In this document: in pieces, positions 36,168 to 44,539 of the stretch
How positions within the stretch are numbered: position 1 is the stretch's first letter
Layout of the letters: each line of letters begins with the position of its first letter
Assembly (NCBI GenBank): GCA_902786015.1
Contig: CADAAU010000010.1
Coordinates: 62,001-126,000 of the forward strand
Source: an uncultured Coriobacteriaceae bacterium
Lineage (GTDB): Bacteria > Actinomycetota > Coriobacteriia > Coriobacteriales > Atopobiaceae
Direction: 5' to 3'
Length of the DNA stretch: 64,000 nt
The notes under the pieces: model-generated
The model's input: only the letters and a program-made list of their open reading frames with translations
Databases searched by the model: none
Told to the model about the DNA's origin: nothing
Made by a program: the position numbers and the translations under genes

Positions 36168-36198
36168 GCGACGCTGCGCGGAGGCTGCGCAGCGTCGC
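36168..36198. terminator. Bidirectional terminator between convergent genes
   Basis: A perfect 12-bp stem GCGACGCTGCGC/GCGCAGCGTCGC with a 7-nt loop lies between the exchanger and the convergent DUF4349 gene. Moderate T-rich stretches follow on the plus side. Confidence 0.75.
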
Positions 36199-36223
36199 TT
36201 GTTGCCCTTTGTGACAAAGACGG

Positions 36224-37249
36224 CTAGTCTCTATCCAGTGGATTCCTTGGACCTCCTGGCGTTTTGGGTTTGTCACTTGGAGGCGCGGAGTTTGAGATCT
36301 CGTTGGCGGACGTGTCGTCTGCGGGCTCGGAGCTTACAGGTTTGTCCTGCTTTGGCCGGCGCGCCTTTCTGTGCCTGACGATGGCTATTACGATTCCTGC
36401 GATGATCCCCGCGAATACCAATAGGGGCAAGATGCGAATGAAGAACAAGAGCAGGTAGCCGAACGCTGCTGCGATGTTGGCTGGAATCATGACAAATGCA
36501 TCCTGTATCTCCTGCCATAGTCCCGCGCTGCCGTCTTGGTCAGAAAGCGCTGTGTCCTCAGAGAGCGTGATGTCCATAACCGAATAGGCCACGTCCTTGT
36601 CGATTTCGGACTTGGTGTTTTCCAGGCCCTTGATTTCGTCGAGCAACTCAAACATACGATCCGTATATTTGAGACGTGTGTCGGGATCTGTCGTCTCCTT
36701 GAGTGTCTGCTCGTAGAAGTCGTATTCCTGCTTGAGGAGCTGGATGCGGCTCTCGCTGTCGTTGTACTCTTTGGTTCTGTCGGAGGCATGGACATTGCTC
36801 GACTTGACTGTGACTGAGGATATTTCGCTAACGGATTTTACGAGGTCCTTGAGGCCTTCGGAGGCGACCCGAATGGTGAGCTGGCGCGTTCGTTGCGGGT
36901 GGTCAGACCAGTCAGTTTGCTGCGTGCTGTCTCCAAAGATAATAGCTCCGGCTGCTTCGAGCTTGGCATCGAGCTCCTTGCTTGCCTCGTCGAACTCACG
37001 CGTGGAAAGCGAGACATCAGCTGTGTATACCATCTTTTCTGGCGCTGCTAGCTTCGGAGCCTCTTTGTTTGCGTCGTTTGACTCGGCCGTGCCTGTGGTG
37101 GCTCCGTCTTCGTAAGCCTCGGTTATAGAGGAATCGCTCGACTCCGAAGCACGAAGGCTTGGTGAGGATGCCGCATCGCTGCAACCAGCTACAAGAATCG
37201 CCAATAGGAACGCGAATACGACGTTTAGAACCTTGTTGCGTGGGATCAT
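36224..37249 (-). CDS. DUF4349-family lipoprotein
   Basis: 341 residues from the ATG behind GGCGAGG (16 codons inside the longest frame). The lipobox LVAGC is at about residues 19-23, so the protein is a membrane-anchored lipoprotein. The DUF4349 domain (VYTADVSLSTREFDEA ... QLTIRVASEGLKDLV) is followed by a coiled coil (ESRIQLLKQEYDFYEQTLKE). A C-terminal helix (about 270-300) precedes a Lys/Arg/Pro tail. It is thus anchored at both ends. Function of the family is unknown. Confidence 0.88.
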   Translation of the reverse strand: MIPRNKVLNVVFAFLLAILVAGCSDAASSPSLRASESSDSSITEAYEDGATTGTAESNDANKEAPKLAAPEKMVYTADVSLSTREFDEASKELDAKLEAAGAIIFGDSTQQTDWSDHPQRTRQLTIRVASEGLKDLVKSVSEISSVTVKSSNVHASDRTKEYNDSESRIQLLKQEYDFYEQTLKETTDPDTRLKYTDRMFELLDEIKGLENTKSEIDKDVAYSVMDITLSEDTALSDQDGSAGLWQEIQDAFVMIPANIAAAFGYLLLFFIRILPLLVFAGIIAGIVIAIVRHRKARRPKQDKPVSSEPADDTSANEISNSAPPSDKPKTPGGPRNPLDRD

Positions 37250-37500
37250 GTGTACCTCGCCTTTCACGAATGTCAACATGTTCAGTATACCGCCCACAAG
37301 GAACGAGACGTACGTAATGGTGGGGGATGCCTTACACCCGCCGGAAAAGGAGTCTCTGGCGTCGCTGAAGGTCTTTGCAGGTTGATGTCCATCATTTGGT
37401 GGCTTGGATTCCGAACGAGTGTTTTGGGTATGAAAAGGGCAGGGACCGTGCTACAACACGTGTACGGTCATGGTATTTGGAGTATATGGAGGTACCCAAC

Positions 37501-37971
37501 ATGAAGAAGGCAATAACGTACGTGGGGTGTGTTGCCCTTACTGAGGTGGCAGGCCTCATTGTTGGTATGCTGACACGCGAAGGCACGCAACTGTATGCCA
37601 GCACAATCGTCAAGCCACCACTTTCACCTCCGGGAATCGTTTTTCCCGTAGCATGGACAGTGTTGTATGCACTCATGGGAGTCGGACTTGCAAGAATCCT
37701 GCTAGCGCCAAACGCGTTTTCACGGGGTCGTGCGATAGCCCTGTTTGCTGTTCAGCTGGCGCTCAACTTGGTATGGTCCTTCATTTTCTTTGGAGCAGGC
37801 AATTACGGCATTGCGCTTGCGGAACTCGTCTGCATGCTTGTTGTGGTCATACTTATGATGAAGGAGTTCGCGGGGGTTGATGGGTTTGCGGCGAAGCTCC
37901 AAGTGCCCTATGCGGCGTGGCTTTGCTTTGCAACTTATCTCAATGCCGGTGTTTTGGCGCTCAACGGATGA
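37501..37971 (+). CDS. tspO: TspO/MBR-family membrane protein
   Basis: 156 residues with five transmembrane helices. Family motifs are KPPLSPPGIVFPVAWTVLYA (about residues 39-58), QLALNLVWSFIFFG and PYAAWLCFATYLNAG. TspO binds porphyrins and related ligands; its physiological role in bacteria is debated. The start ATG follows GGAGG (7 nt). Confidence 0.93.
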   Translation: MKKAITYVGCVALTEVAGLIVGMLTREGTQLYASTIVKPPLSPPGIVFPVAWTVLYALMGVGLARILLAPNAFSRGRAIALFAVQLALNLVWSFIFFGAGNYGIALAELVCMLVVVILMMKEFAGVDGFAAKLQVPYAAWLCFATYLNAGVLALNG

Positions 37972-38444
37972 TTGTGGAACGAGATAACTTATGGTGTTGC
38001 TGTTCTAGACCCTTGTATGTTGTGGTCATGTTTTGGCCGGTGCTAGTTGAAGCCGCGTGTGCAATTCTTCGATGGTTTTCTTGCCATAAAGAGTGCGTTC
38101 TCATTGTGTGGCGGATTGTCTGAAGCAATTAGTGTACACCAAATTAGTTAGAAACCGTATATTCCCAGTTGACAGAGTGCCGACAAAATTTTCGTGTGCA
38201 GTGTGTATTTTATACAGTGCACACGAAAATTGTTTCTGTGCAACGTCAACTGGGAAAACATGTTTTCAGGTTATTTTGGTGTGCACTATTTGACGACAGG
38301 GAAAATGAGAAGAGCCGCTGGTCCTGCATAACGCAAAGAAAGAGCACGATGAGCGCAAAAAAGGCCCCAGAGAGACCTAATTGGGCTCCATCGGAAGCTG
38401 ACTTGAGCTACAGTGTGGACGATGCGTCGCTAGGAGGGTGCCGT
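37972..38444. other. Non-coding region containing a long palindrome, upstream of queH
   Basis: 473 bp with no gene. The middle is occupied by the palindrome at 38131-38287; the last 100 bp stay in frame with queH and could encode an N-terminal extension starting at 38349. Confidence 0.5.
38131..38287. repeat. 157-bp MITE-like imperfect palindrome
   Basis: The ends are AGTGTACACCAAA and TTTGGTGTGCACT. The outer 43-bp arms match at 33 positions, including a perfect 12-bp inner block (TTCCCAGTTGAC / GTCAACTGGGAA). A second nested pair of 14-bp arms (AATTTTCGTGTGCA) lies at the centre. ATT flanks both ends (38128-38130 and 38288-38290), a possible target-site duplication. It is AT-rich, unlike its neighbours. 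Confidence 0.75.
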
Positions 38445-39068
38445 ATGTCTAAGCAATTGCTCTTACACGCCTGTTGCGGGCCGTGCTCGCTCGAACCCTT
38501 GCGCCTTTTGCGCGAGGAAGGCTTCGAACCGACCATTTGCTGGACAAATCCAAACATCCAGCCGATCGCCGAGCACCAACTGCGCCTAAACACGCTGCTC
38601 GCATGGGCTACAGAGGTCGCCCACGTTGACGTCATCATAGCGGGGGACGACCGCATGGCGTGGGAGAAGGCGGCGGCGCCCGCCGGTTTCGACCGTGAAC
38701 GCCGTTGTCGCGCCTGTTACGCGCTTCGCTTAGCCGAGAGTTGTCGTATTGCACAGGATCGAGGCTTTTCGTATATTTCTACGACGTTGGCTGTGTCCCC
38801 GTATCAGCTGTTTGAGACGTGCAACGAGGTGCTAATAAAACTGGCACGTGCAAACGGGCTTGAGCCCGTGGTACGCGACTTTCGACCGCACTATCCACAG
38901 GCGACGCAAAGGTCGCGTGAACTGGGGATGTATCGACAAAACTACTGCGGCTGTCGATTCTCGGCTGTCGAGGCGACTCTTGAGCGTCAGGAGCGCCGAG
39001 ATGCGCGTAAGGCGGCCAAACGAGCTGCGCGTATGATGGCAAAGGATGATACCATCGGTTCGAAGTAA
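38445..39068 (+). CDS. queH: Epoxyqueuosine reductase QueH
   Basis: 207 residues. Last step of queuosine synthesis: reduction of epoxyqueuosine in tRNA to queuosine. The Cys pattern of QueH is complete: HACCGPCS (about 7-14), CRACYALR and YCGC. The start is the ATG after AGGAGGG (6 nt). An earlier in-frame ATG at 38349 has only a weak site and would add 32 residues. queA and tgt lie 3 kb and 7 kb downstream on the same strand. Confidence 0.93.
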   Translation: MSKQLLLHACCGPCSLEPLRLLREEGFEPTICWTNPNIQPIAEHQLRLNTLLAWATEVAHVDVIIAGDDRMAWEKAAAPAGFDRERRCRACYALRLAESCRIAQDRGFSYISTTLAVSPYQLFETCNEVLIKLARANGLEPVVRDFRPHYPQATQRSRELGMYRQNYCGCRFSAVEATLERQERRDARKAAKRAARMMAKDDTIGSK

Positions 39069-39095
39069 GTGGTTTGCCCACTTGGAAGGGTCGAG

Positions 39096-40856
39096 ATGAG
39101 CGATACGACAGATGCCCTCATGTGTCCAGCCTGCGGCGATTCGTTTTTGCCTCCACGTGGCACTTCGCGTTGCTTCTGCCCGCATTGTGGGAGACCGGTG
39201 GACGTGACCCAAGCACGGGCGCTAGAAGAGGTGCTTCGCACGGCTCAAGAGACGGCACGGGTCGCGCAAGAGACTGCCTTGCAGGCACAACAAGCAGCAG
39301 TACAAGCGCAACAAGCGGCAGAGGAGTCCCACCGGCAAGCCAACGAACAGGCTGAGGCATTTGCGGCCGAACAAAAGGCGATGGAGGAGCAACGAAAGGC
39401 AGCCGAACGAGAGGCCGCGGAGCAGGCTGCTCGTCGGGCGGCAGCAAAGCAAGAGGCGCTCAGGAAGAGGCGTGAAGCCGAGCGACGCATGGCGGAGCAT
39501 AGAGCGCGTGAGGCGGCCTCCGGACCCAAGCAGGACACCGCAACGCAGGCTACGCCCCAAGCTCCCGCGCCCCTGGCGTATCGTCGCGACGCGACGGTTC
39601 GTGACGACAGCACGGGGTACGGCCTGTTCATCGTTACGCTCCCCACCACGTGGTCGCTGGATGAGACGCGCCTGAGACGCGTAGATTCCTCCTCGCAGCC
39701 GTATCGACCGTTCGCGAGCTTCACTGACGAGTCCGGGAGCCTTATCACGTTGCGCGTAGACGATGGTGGCATGCAGATGAGCGACGGCATGAAGGCCGTC
39801 ATGCGCACCTACGGATCCGCGCTCGCGGCGCAGGACCGTACGAACTACGCGCGTATGCCCAATCCCCTAAGGCTTGCCGACAACCATATGCTCGAGTTTA
39901 CCGACAAGGTGGGAGCTACGGGCCTTTGTCTTGTGCGCGAGTGGGGAAGTCCCGACCTGGCGGCGCGCCAGGAGGAGGCCCGGCAGCTGTTTCATGAAGC
40001 CGCACGCGCCTCGGGACCTGCCTTGCTCAAGGACCCCTTCGCCGCGGAGTTCGTGCGCATCTACGAGTTCATATACAACGGCGTGCAAAGAAGCACGGCC
40101 GTCTACGTTCGCCTCTTTGCCATAAAGGATGCCTCAGGCGTCGACCTCATGCCAGTTGGGCTTGCAGGAAGTCTGGGCGGCACCATCGGCGGGGCGATTG
40201 GCAACATGATCGCTCGCAAGAAGACGCAATCGTCAGGTGCGCAGGGAGCCGCGCCGCAAGGTCCGGCCCGCACGGCGGCGGCGCCCGCGTGGAGCACATC
40301 GGACTTCGATGACTACACAAAAGGAGGTTCCATCTACTGGAACATCCAGGGATTCGCGACACTCAACTCGCGGACGGAGGTCTTTGACCAGCAGCTCGAG
40401 CAGGTGTTTCTTCCGTTCGCGCATACCTTTAGGATTCATCCTGACGTGCTTGCCCTCTGTGGCGAGGTGGGCGCGCAGTATGCGGCTGGCATGCAACAGG
40501 CAACGGACGCGCAGGTCGCACGCATGAACATGCAGACGCAGGCGGCGCTCGCGGCCGACCGACAGCGACAGGCGGCCTTTGACGCTCAACTCGCGTCGTG
40601 GCATGCGCAAAGTGACGCCCACCACGCCGCGTTTCGGGCGCAGACAAACGCCCAGTTCGGAGGCCCTGGCGGAGCCTCCGCGCCGGACTATTCGGAGGCC
40701 ATTCGCGGCGTCAACACGTTCGTGACGACGGACGGGCGCGAGGTGGAGCTGGACGTCTCGGCAGATCGTACGTACCAAAACCAAGCGGGGGATGTCATCG
40801 GTGGCTCAGGCAGCTTCGACCCCGGTGCCGACTGGACCGAGATTCCTCGCGCCTGA
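39096..40856 (+). CDS. Zinc-ribbon, coiled-coil protein of unknown function
   Basis: 586 residues. The N-terminal zinc ribbon (CPACGDSF about 10-17, CFCPHCG about 26-32) leads into a long Ala/Gln/Glu-rich coiled coil (about 40-140). A globular region follows (GYGLFIVTLPTTWSLDE, a segment like surfactant or PsbP-like folds), then a glycine hinge (LAGSLGGTIGGAIGN) that may insert into membranes. A second Ala/Gln-rich helix lies near 480-540. There is no signal peptide. The ATG follows GGAAGGG. I know no described homologue. Confidence 0.75.
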   Translation: MSDTTDALMCPACGDSFLPPRGTSRCFCPHCGRPVDVTQARALEEVLRTAQETARVAQETALQAQQAAVQAQQAAEESHRQANEQAEAFAAEQKAMEEQRKAAEREAAEQAARRAAAKQEALRKRREAERRMAEHRAREAASGPKQDTATQATPQAPAPLAYRRDATVRDDSTGYGLFIVTLPTTWSLDETRLRRVDSSSQPYRPFASFTDESGSLITLRVDDGGMQMSDGMKAVMRTYGSALAAQDRTNYARMPNPLRLADNHMLEFTDKVGATGLCLVREWGSPDLAARQEEARQLFHEAARASGPALLKDPFAAEFVRIYEFIYNGVQRSTAVYVRLFAIKDASGVDLMPVGLAGSLGGTIGGAIGNMIARKKTQSSGAQGAAPQGPARTAAAPAWSTSDFDDYTKGGSIYWNIQGFATLNSRTEVFDQQLEQVFLPFAHTFRIHPDVLALCGEVGAQYAAGMQQATDAQVARMNMQTQAALAADRQRQAAFDAQLASWHAQSDAHHAAFRAQTNAQFGGPGGASAPDYSEAIRGVNTFVTTDGREVELDVSADRTYQNQAGDVIGGSGSFDPGADWTEIPRA

Positions 40857-40977
40857 GCGAGACGTGTCTCTCCATCAGGTCATCCCAAGCTGCTAGGCAA
40901 ACTGCCAGAGAGCTTCCTTGCGGGAGCATGTATCATGGAGGAAGCGCTGTACACGTCGCAAAGAAGGGGGAGCATTC

Positions 40978-41445
40978 ATGAACGCACAGGCGAGCATCGC
41001 GCTCGAGCATTTCGTAGAGGACTTTGACGCTTTTTTGTCGGCATGCAACGACCTCGAGGAGTCGGGGGCTTGGGATGTCGTTGACATGGGTCCCATGGCG
41101 GCGTACTTCGAAGCTGACCTGTTTGCCGTTACGCTTCAGGTCATGCGCGCCGACGGGGTATTCGAGCGCGCAGAGGCGGAAGTTCTCAACACCATGTTCT
41201 CTTTGCAGTACACACCACGCCAGCTGAGCCAAATCTATCACTCAACGAAGCCCGTCGTCGAGGACTATTGCGACGAGGGGTCCGACGACGCCCTCGCAAT
41301 CCTCTCGCGCGTCGATCAGAAGCTTGCCGAGACGTATCGTGGCCTGCTTTTGGAGGCGTGTCGCATCGTGTCGCTGAGCGATGGCGATACCGAGAAGAGC
41401 GAACGCATGCTCATAGCGCAGCTTCGTGAGGCGTTGCAGGACTGA
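40978..41445 (+). CDS. TerB-like helical protein
   Basis: 155 residues from the ATG behind AGGGGGAG. The central stretch VTLQVMRADGVFERAEAEVL (about 45-64) has the TerB/DjlA pattern, where a D-G-x-x-x-x-E-x-E motif lines a metal-binding helical bundle. No membrane segment. It follows the zinc-ribbon/coiled-coil gene by 120 bp and may be co-transcribed. TerB domains occur in tellurite-resistance and envelope-stress complexes; the specific role here is unknown. Confidence 0.6.
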   Translation: MNAQASIALEHFVEDFDAFLSACNDLEESGAWDVVDMGPMAAYFEADLFAVTLQVMRADGVFERAEAEVLNTMFSLQYTPRQLSQIYHSTKPVVEDYCDEGSDDALAILSRVDQKLAETYRGLLLEACRIVSLSDGDTEKSERMLIAQLREALQD

Positions 41446-41460
41446 CGTGCCACAAGCAGA

Positions 41461-41516
41461 ACGAACGAGCCGGGTCCAAACGTGCCGAGCGGCGCAGTTG
41501 AACCCGGTTCGTTCGT
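41461..41516 (+). terminator. Large hairpin, probable terminator
   Basis: ACGAACGAGCCGGGTCCAA and TTGAACCCGGTTCGTTCGT form a 19-bp stem with two mismatches and an 18-nt loop. It shares its core with the palindromes at 5542 and 42670. No long T-run follows. Confidence 0.6.
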
Positions 41517-41575
41517 GCCAAATTGCCTAAAATATGATGCTGCCCCGCAGAAATTGTACAAAGAAAGGCGTTGCG

Positions 41576-42664
41576 ATGCGGACTGACGACTTTGACTACG
41601 ACTTGCCCGAGGAACTGATTGCCCAGGCTCCGGCTGAGCCGCGCGACTCGTGTCGGCTGCTCGTTCTCCATCGCGAGACGGGAGCCATCGAGCACAGACG
41701 CTTTACCGACGTGGCGGAGTATCTGGAGCCGGGTGACCTCCTTGTAGCCAATCGCACGCGCGTACTGCCGGCTCGCCTGGTGGGCCACAAGCCCACAGGT
41801 GGCGCCGCTGAGGCGCTTTTGCTTCGTCGCCGAGAAGACCTCGACGCGCTTGGAGCCACGTGGGAGTGCCTAGTGCATCCCGGTAGACGGCTTCGCCGAG
41901 GGGCAATCATCGAGTTTCGTGCCGGAGGGCTGCTCGCGCCTCAAACGGCAGAGGTCGTGCTGGTGGCCGAGGTGCTCGACTTTGTGGAGGGAAGCCGCGG
42001 AGGACGTCTCGTGCGATTCTCTCCACAAGGGTCGCGGACGCTCGACGAGGCCATACATGCGGTGGGCAACGTACCCCTGCCACCCTACATCACCTCATAC
42101 AAAGGCGATCCCGAGAAGTACCAAACGGTGTACGCCATGAACGAGGAACACTCGGCAGCCGCACCGACGGCGGGTCTTCACTTCACGCCCGAGCTCATCG
42201 AGCGCCTACGTTCCCAAGGCGTCTCGTGGGCCGAGGTCGAGCTGGAGGTTGGCATTGACACCTTTCGACTGGTGGAGGAGGACGATCCGCGCGATCACAC
42301 CATCCATACCGAGCGATATCACGTCGGGCCGGAGGTGGTGGAGGCCGTCCGCTCCACGCACGAAGCAGGCCACCGCGTGGTGGCGGTGGGCACGACGAGC
42401 GTTCGCTCGCTCGAAAGCGCATGGGACGAAGCTGCAGGTACCATGGTCGCGCGCAAGGATGCCACGACGAACCTGTTCCTCATGCCCGGATCCACGTTTC
42501 ACGTGGTAGATGCCATGATAACGAACTTCCACGTGCCTCGCTCCACGCTCATGATGCTCGTCTCGGCGTTTGCGACACGCGACCACATAATGGCTGCCTA
42601 CGGCGAGGCCATAGAGCAACGCTACCGTATGCTCTCGTTTGGTGACGCGATGCTCATCTTGTAA
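41576..42664 (+). CDS. queA: S-adenosylmethionine:tRNA ribosyltransferase-isomerase QueA
   Basis: 362 residues, full length. QueA transfers and isomerises the ribosyl part of SAM onto preQ1 in tRNA, giving epoxyqueuosine. Motifs: DDFDYDLPEELIAQAP at the start, GDLLVANRTRVLPARL, AAPTAGLHFTPELI and ITNFHVPRSTLMMLVSAF. The ATG follows GAAAGGCG. It acts between Tgt and QueH, both encoded nearby. Confidence 0.96.
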   Translation: MRTDDFDYDLPEELIAQAPAEPRDSCRLLVLHRETGAIEHRRFTDVAEYLEPGDLLVANRTRVLPARLVGHKPTGGAAEALLLRRREDLDALGATWECLVHPGRRLRRGAIIEFRAGGLLAPQTAEVVLVAEVLDFVEGSRGGRLVRFSPQGSRTLDEAIHAVGNVPLPPYITSYKGDPEKYQTVYAMNEEHSAAAPTAGLHFTPELIERLRSQGVSWAEVELEVGIDTFRLVEEDDPRDHTIHTERYHVGPEVVEAVRSTHEAGHRVVAVGTTSVRSLESAWDEAAGTMVARKDATTNLFLMPGSTFHVVDAMITNFHVPRSTLMMLVSAFATRDHIMAAYGEAIEQRYRMLSFGDAMLIL

Positions 42665-42669
42665 GAAAT

Positions 42670-42698
42670 GGCGTAAACGAATCCGGTTCGTTTGCGCC
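42670..42698. terminator. Palindrome between convergent genes
   Basis: GGCGTAAACGAA and TTCGTTTGCGCC pair with one G-T mismatch around TCCGG. It lies between queA and the convergent coiled-coil gene and can serve both. Confidence 0.65.
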
Positions 42699-42706
42699 GC
42701 GTCTAG

Positions 42707-44044
42707 CTAGCCCCGCAGGAACAAAAACCAGACGATAAGAGCAATGAGGATCAGAACTACTGCCACGACCGCAAACAGGACCATGCGCGAACCGCGTGTC
42801 GCCTGGCGTAGCTCGCGCTCTGTTTGAAGCAGATCTTCGAGGTCAACCTGAGCGTCCTCGAGGTCTGCCTCCTCGTCGGCGATGCGTTCGCGCAGCCCCT
42901 CGGTCGTTTCGGGGTGTGCATGGATCTGGTGTGCCTCCTCAAGGATGTCCTGAGCCTCCTCAAGGCGGTCTTGGGCGTCGTCGCGCACCTGCTCAAGATT
43001 GCGGATGCGCGTCTCGTGCGACTTGATTTCCTCCTCCTGCGCACGCTCCTTTGCCTGGGCGTCCCGATACAGTCCGTCGTATTCGTCCTTGCGTGCCGTG
43101 GCGTCGGATTTGTTGGTCTCGGCGATCTGTTCGGCCTGTGTCTGCTCACGTTGAAGCGAAAGGAGTCTGCGCTGCGCTTGGTCGACGGCATCCTGTGCCT
43201 CTTGGGTGACCTGTGCGACGTCGCGGCGCGCTGCCTCGAGCGCAATCTGATTTGAAGATAGCTCACGCTCCATCTTTGCGATGGCGGCGGGAGTCGCCGC
43301 CTCGCTGCCTGCGGAGTTCCGCATGACCTCGAGTTCCGCCTCGACTGCCCCCACGCGCTCTTGGGCGTTGTCGACTGCGCGGTGCGCGTTCGAGATGCGC
43401 ACGTCGCGGTTTTTCGTTGCGTCGTTGAGCGCGCGCTCGGCGCTGCGTACGCTACGCCGGACGTTGGCAAGCGACTTTGCGGAGTCGTCGGAGCGCCCAC
43501 GCGAACTGTCCATAAGGTTGCGATAGGGGCGAAGCTTCTGTTCGTGTCGCTCGCGCATGCTGCGCAGTTCCTCGTTCAGGCGTCTGACCTCGGCCTCCTC
43601 CTTGGCGATCCGAGCCTTCGCCTTCGCGACGGATTGCTGCGCGTCCTCGATCTCGGCTTCCTCGGCGGCCACGATCTCGTGGTAGTTGCGCTCGACGTCC
43701 TCACGATGGGCAAGCTCGTCGCGATCTTCCTCGAGTCCTCGCTCGATGTCGCGTACGTCGGCCTCCGCGTCCGCGCGCATCTTGGACGCTTGACGTACTT
43801 GGCGCATGGCGCTAAATCCGACACTCAGCGAGCGCCCCGCTCCTCCCGCCGCCTCGCGTGCAGATGAACCCACGCGCATGATGGCACCGGGGGCGTCTTC
43901 AGACTCAATGCCGTCAGCGGACGCGTCGACCTCGTACTCGTTATATTCGTCGTACTCGTCATATTCATCGTCGTACTCATCGTACGAGTCGTCGTACTCA
44001 AAACCGTCTTGGGCGGCGCTCTGGCGTTTCTTGGAGCGTTGCAT
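42707..44044 (-). CDS. Long coiled-coil protein with C-terminal membrane anchor
   Basis: 445 residues. The N-terminus has a striking Asp/Glu/Tyr repeat (YDEYDDEYDEYDEYNEYE, about 20-38). Residues about 80-400 are almost continuous coiled coil (heptads rich in Ala/Glu/Arg). A single hydrophobic helix ends the protein (LFAVVAVVLILIALIVWFLF), so it is tail-anchored with the coil in the cytoplasm. Such architecture suggests a structural or scaffolding role at the membrane. No family recognised. Confidence 0.8.
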   Translation of the reverse strand: MQRSKKRQSAAQDGFEYDDSYDEYDDEYDEYDEYNEYEVDASADGIESEDAPGAIMRVGSSAREAAGGAGRSLSVGFSAMRQVRQASKMRADAEADVRDIERGLEEDRDELAHREDVERNYHEIVAAEEAEIEDAQQSVAKAKARIAKEEAEVRRLNEELRSMRERHEQKLRPYRNLMDSSRGRSDDSAKSLANVRRSVRSAERALNDATKNRDVRISNAHRAVDNAQERVGAVEAELEVMRNSAGSEAATPAAIAKMERELSSNQIALEAARRDVAQVTQEAQDAVDQAQRRLLSLQREQTQAEQIAETNKSDATARKDEYDGLYRDAQAKERAQEEEIKSHETRIRNLEQVRDDAQDRLEEAQDILEEAHQIHAHPETTEGLRERIADEEADLEDAQVDLEDLLQTERELRQATRGSRMVLFAVVAVVLILIALIVWFLFLRG

Positions 44045-44160
44045 GGCGTGGGGTCCTTTCGTGTGACATGCTCGCCTATGATTCTAACCATACCAAGCTT
44101 TACCGTGTACCGCACAAAAACACACGTTCAACGAACAAGATTCGCAACTCGGCGAGATGA

Positions 44161-44189
44161 TTGACAAAAACGCCTCCGTGTGTGCTACT
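44161..44189 (+). promoter_or_regulatory. Promoter of ptsH
   Basis: A perfect -35 TTGACA is followed 17 bp later by GCTACT as a weak -10. The leader to the ptsH start is about 70 nt. Confidence 0.6.
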
Positions 44190-44266
44190 GTGTCAAGAAG
44201 TGTTTAGGGGATGACCAGAGGGGTCAGTCTCCAACGTCCGTCAGCGAGAGTCGAAGGAGCTTCAAA

Positions 44267-44539
44267 ATGGTTTCTAAGCAGACGTCCATCGTAAACGCCA
44301 CTGGCCTGCACGCCCGTCCCGCTTCCGTCTTCGTGACTGAGGCCAAGAAGTACGAGAGCACCGTTACCATCAAGGACGTCGACAAGGGCTCCGCTCCCGT
44401 CAACGCCAAGTCCATCATGATGATCCTGGCTGCCGGCATGGGCTCTGGTACCACGGTCGAGATTGCATGCGACGGTCCCGACGAGCAGGCCGCTCTTGAC
44501 GCCCTCATCGCTCTCGTTGACAGCGGCTTTGGTGAGTAG
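44267..44539 (+). CDS. ptsH: Phosphocarrier protein HPr
   Basis: 90 residues. HPr relays phosphate from enzyme I to sugar-specific EII proteins of the phosphotransferase system. The active-site His is in NATGLHARPAS (about residue 16). The regulatory Ser region reads PVNAKSIMMIL, as in Gram-positive HPr. AAGGAGC precedes the ATG. ptsI is not adjacent; a HAD phosphatase gene overlaps the end by 8 nt instead. Confidence 0.96.
   Translation: MVSKQTSIVNATGLHARPASVFVTEAKKYESTVTIKDVDKGSAPVNAKSIMMILAAGMGSGTTVEIACDGPDEQAALDALIALVDSGFGE

Noticed and set aside
41517-41575. Possible preQ1 riboswitch before queA
   Set aside because: The gap is too short after the hairpin and shows none of the preQ1 aptamer pattern.
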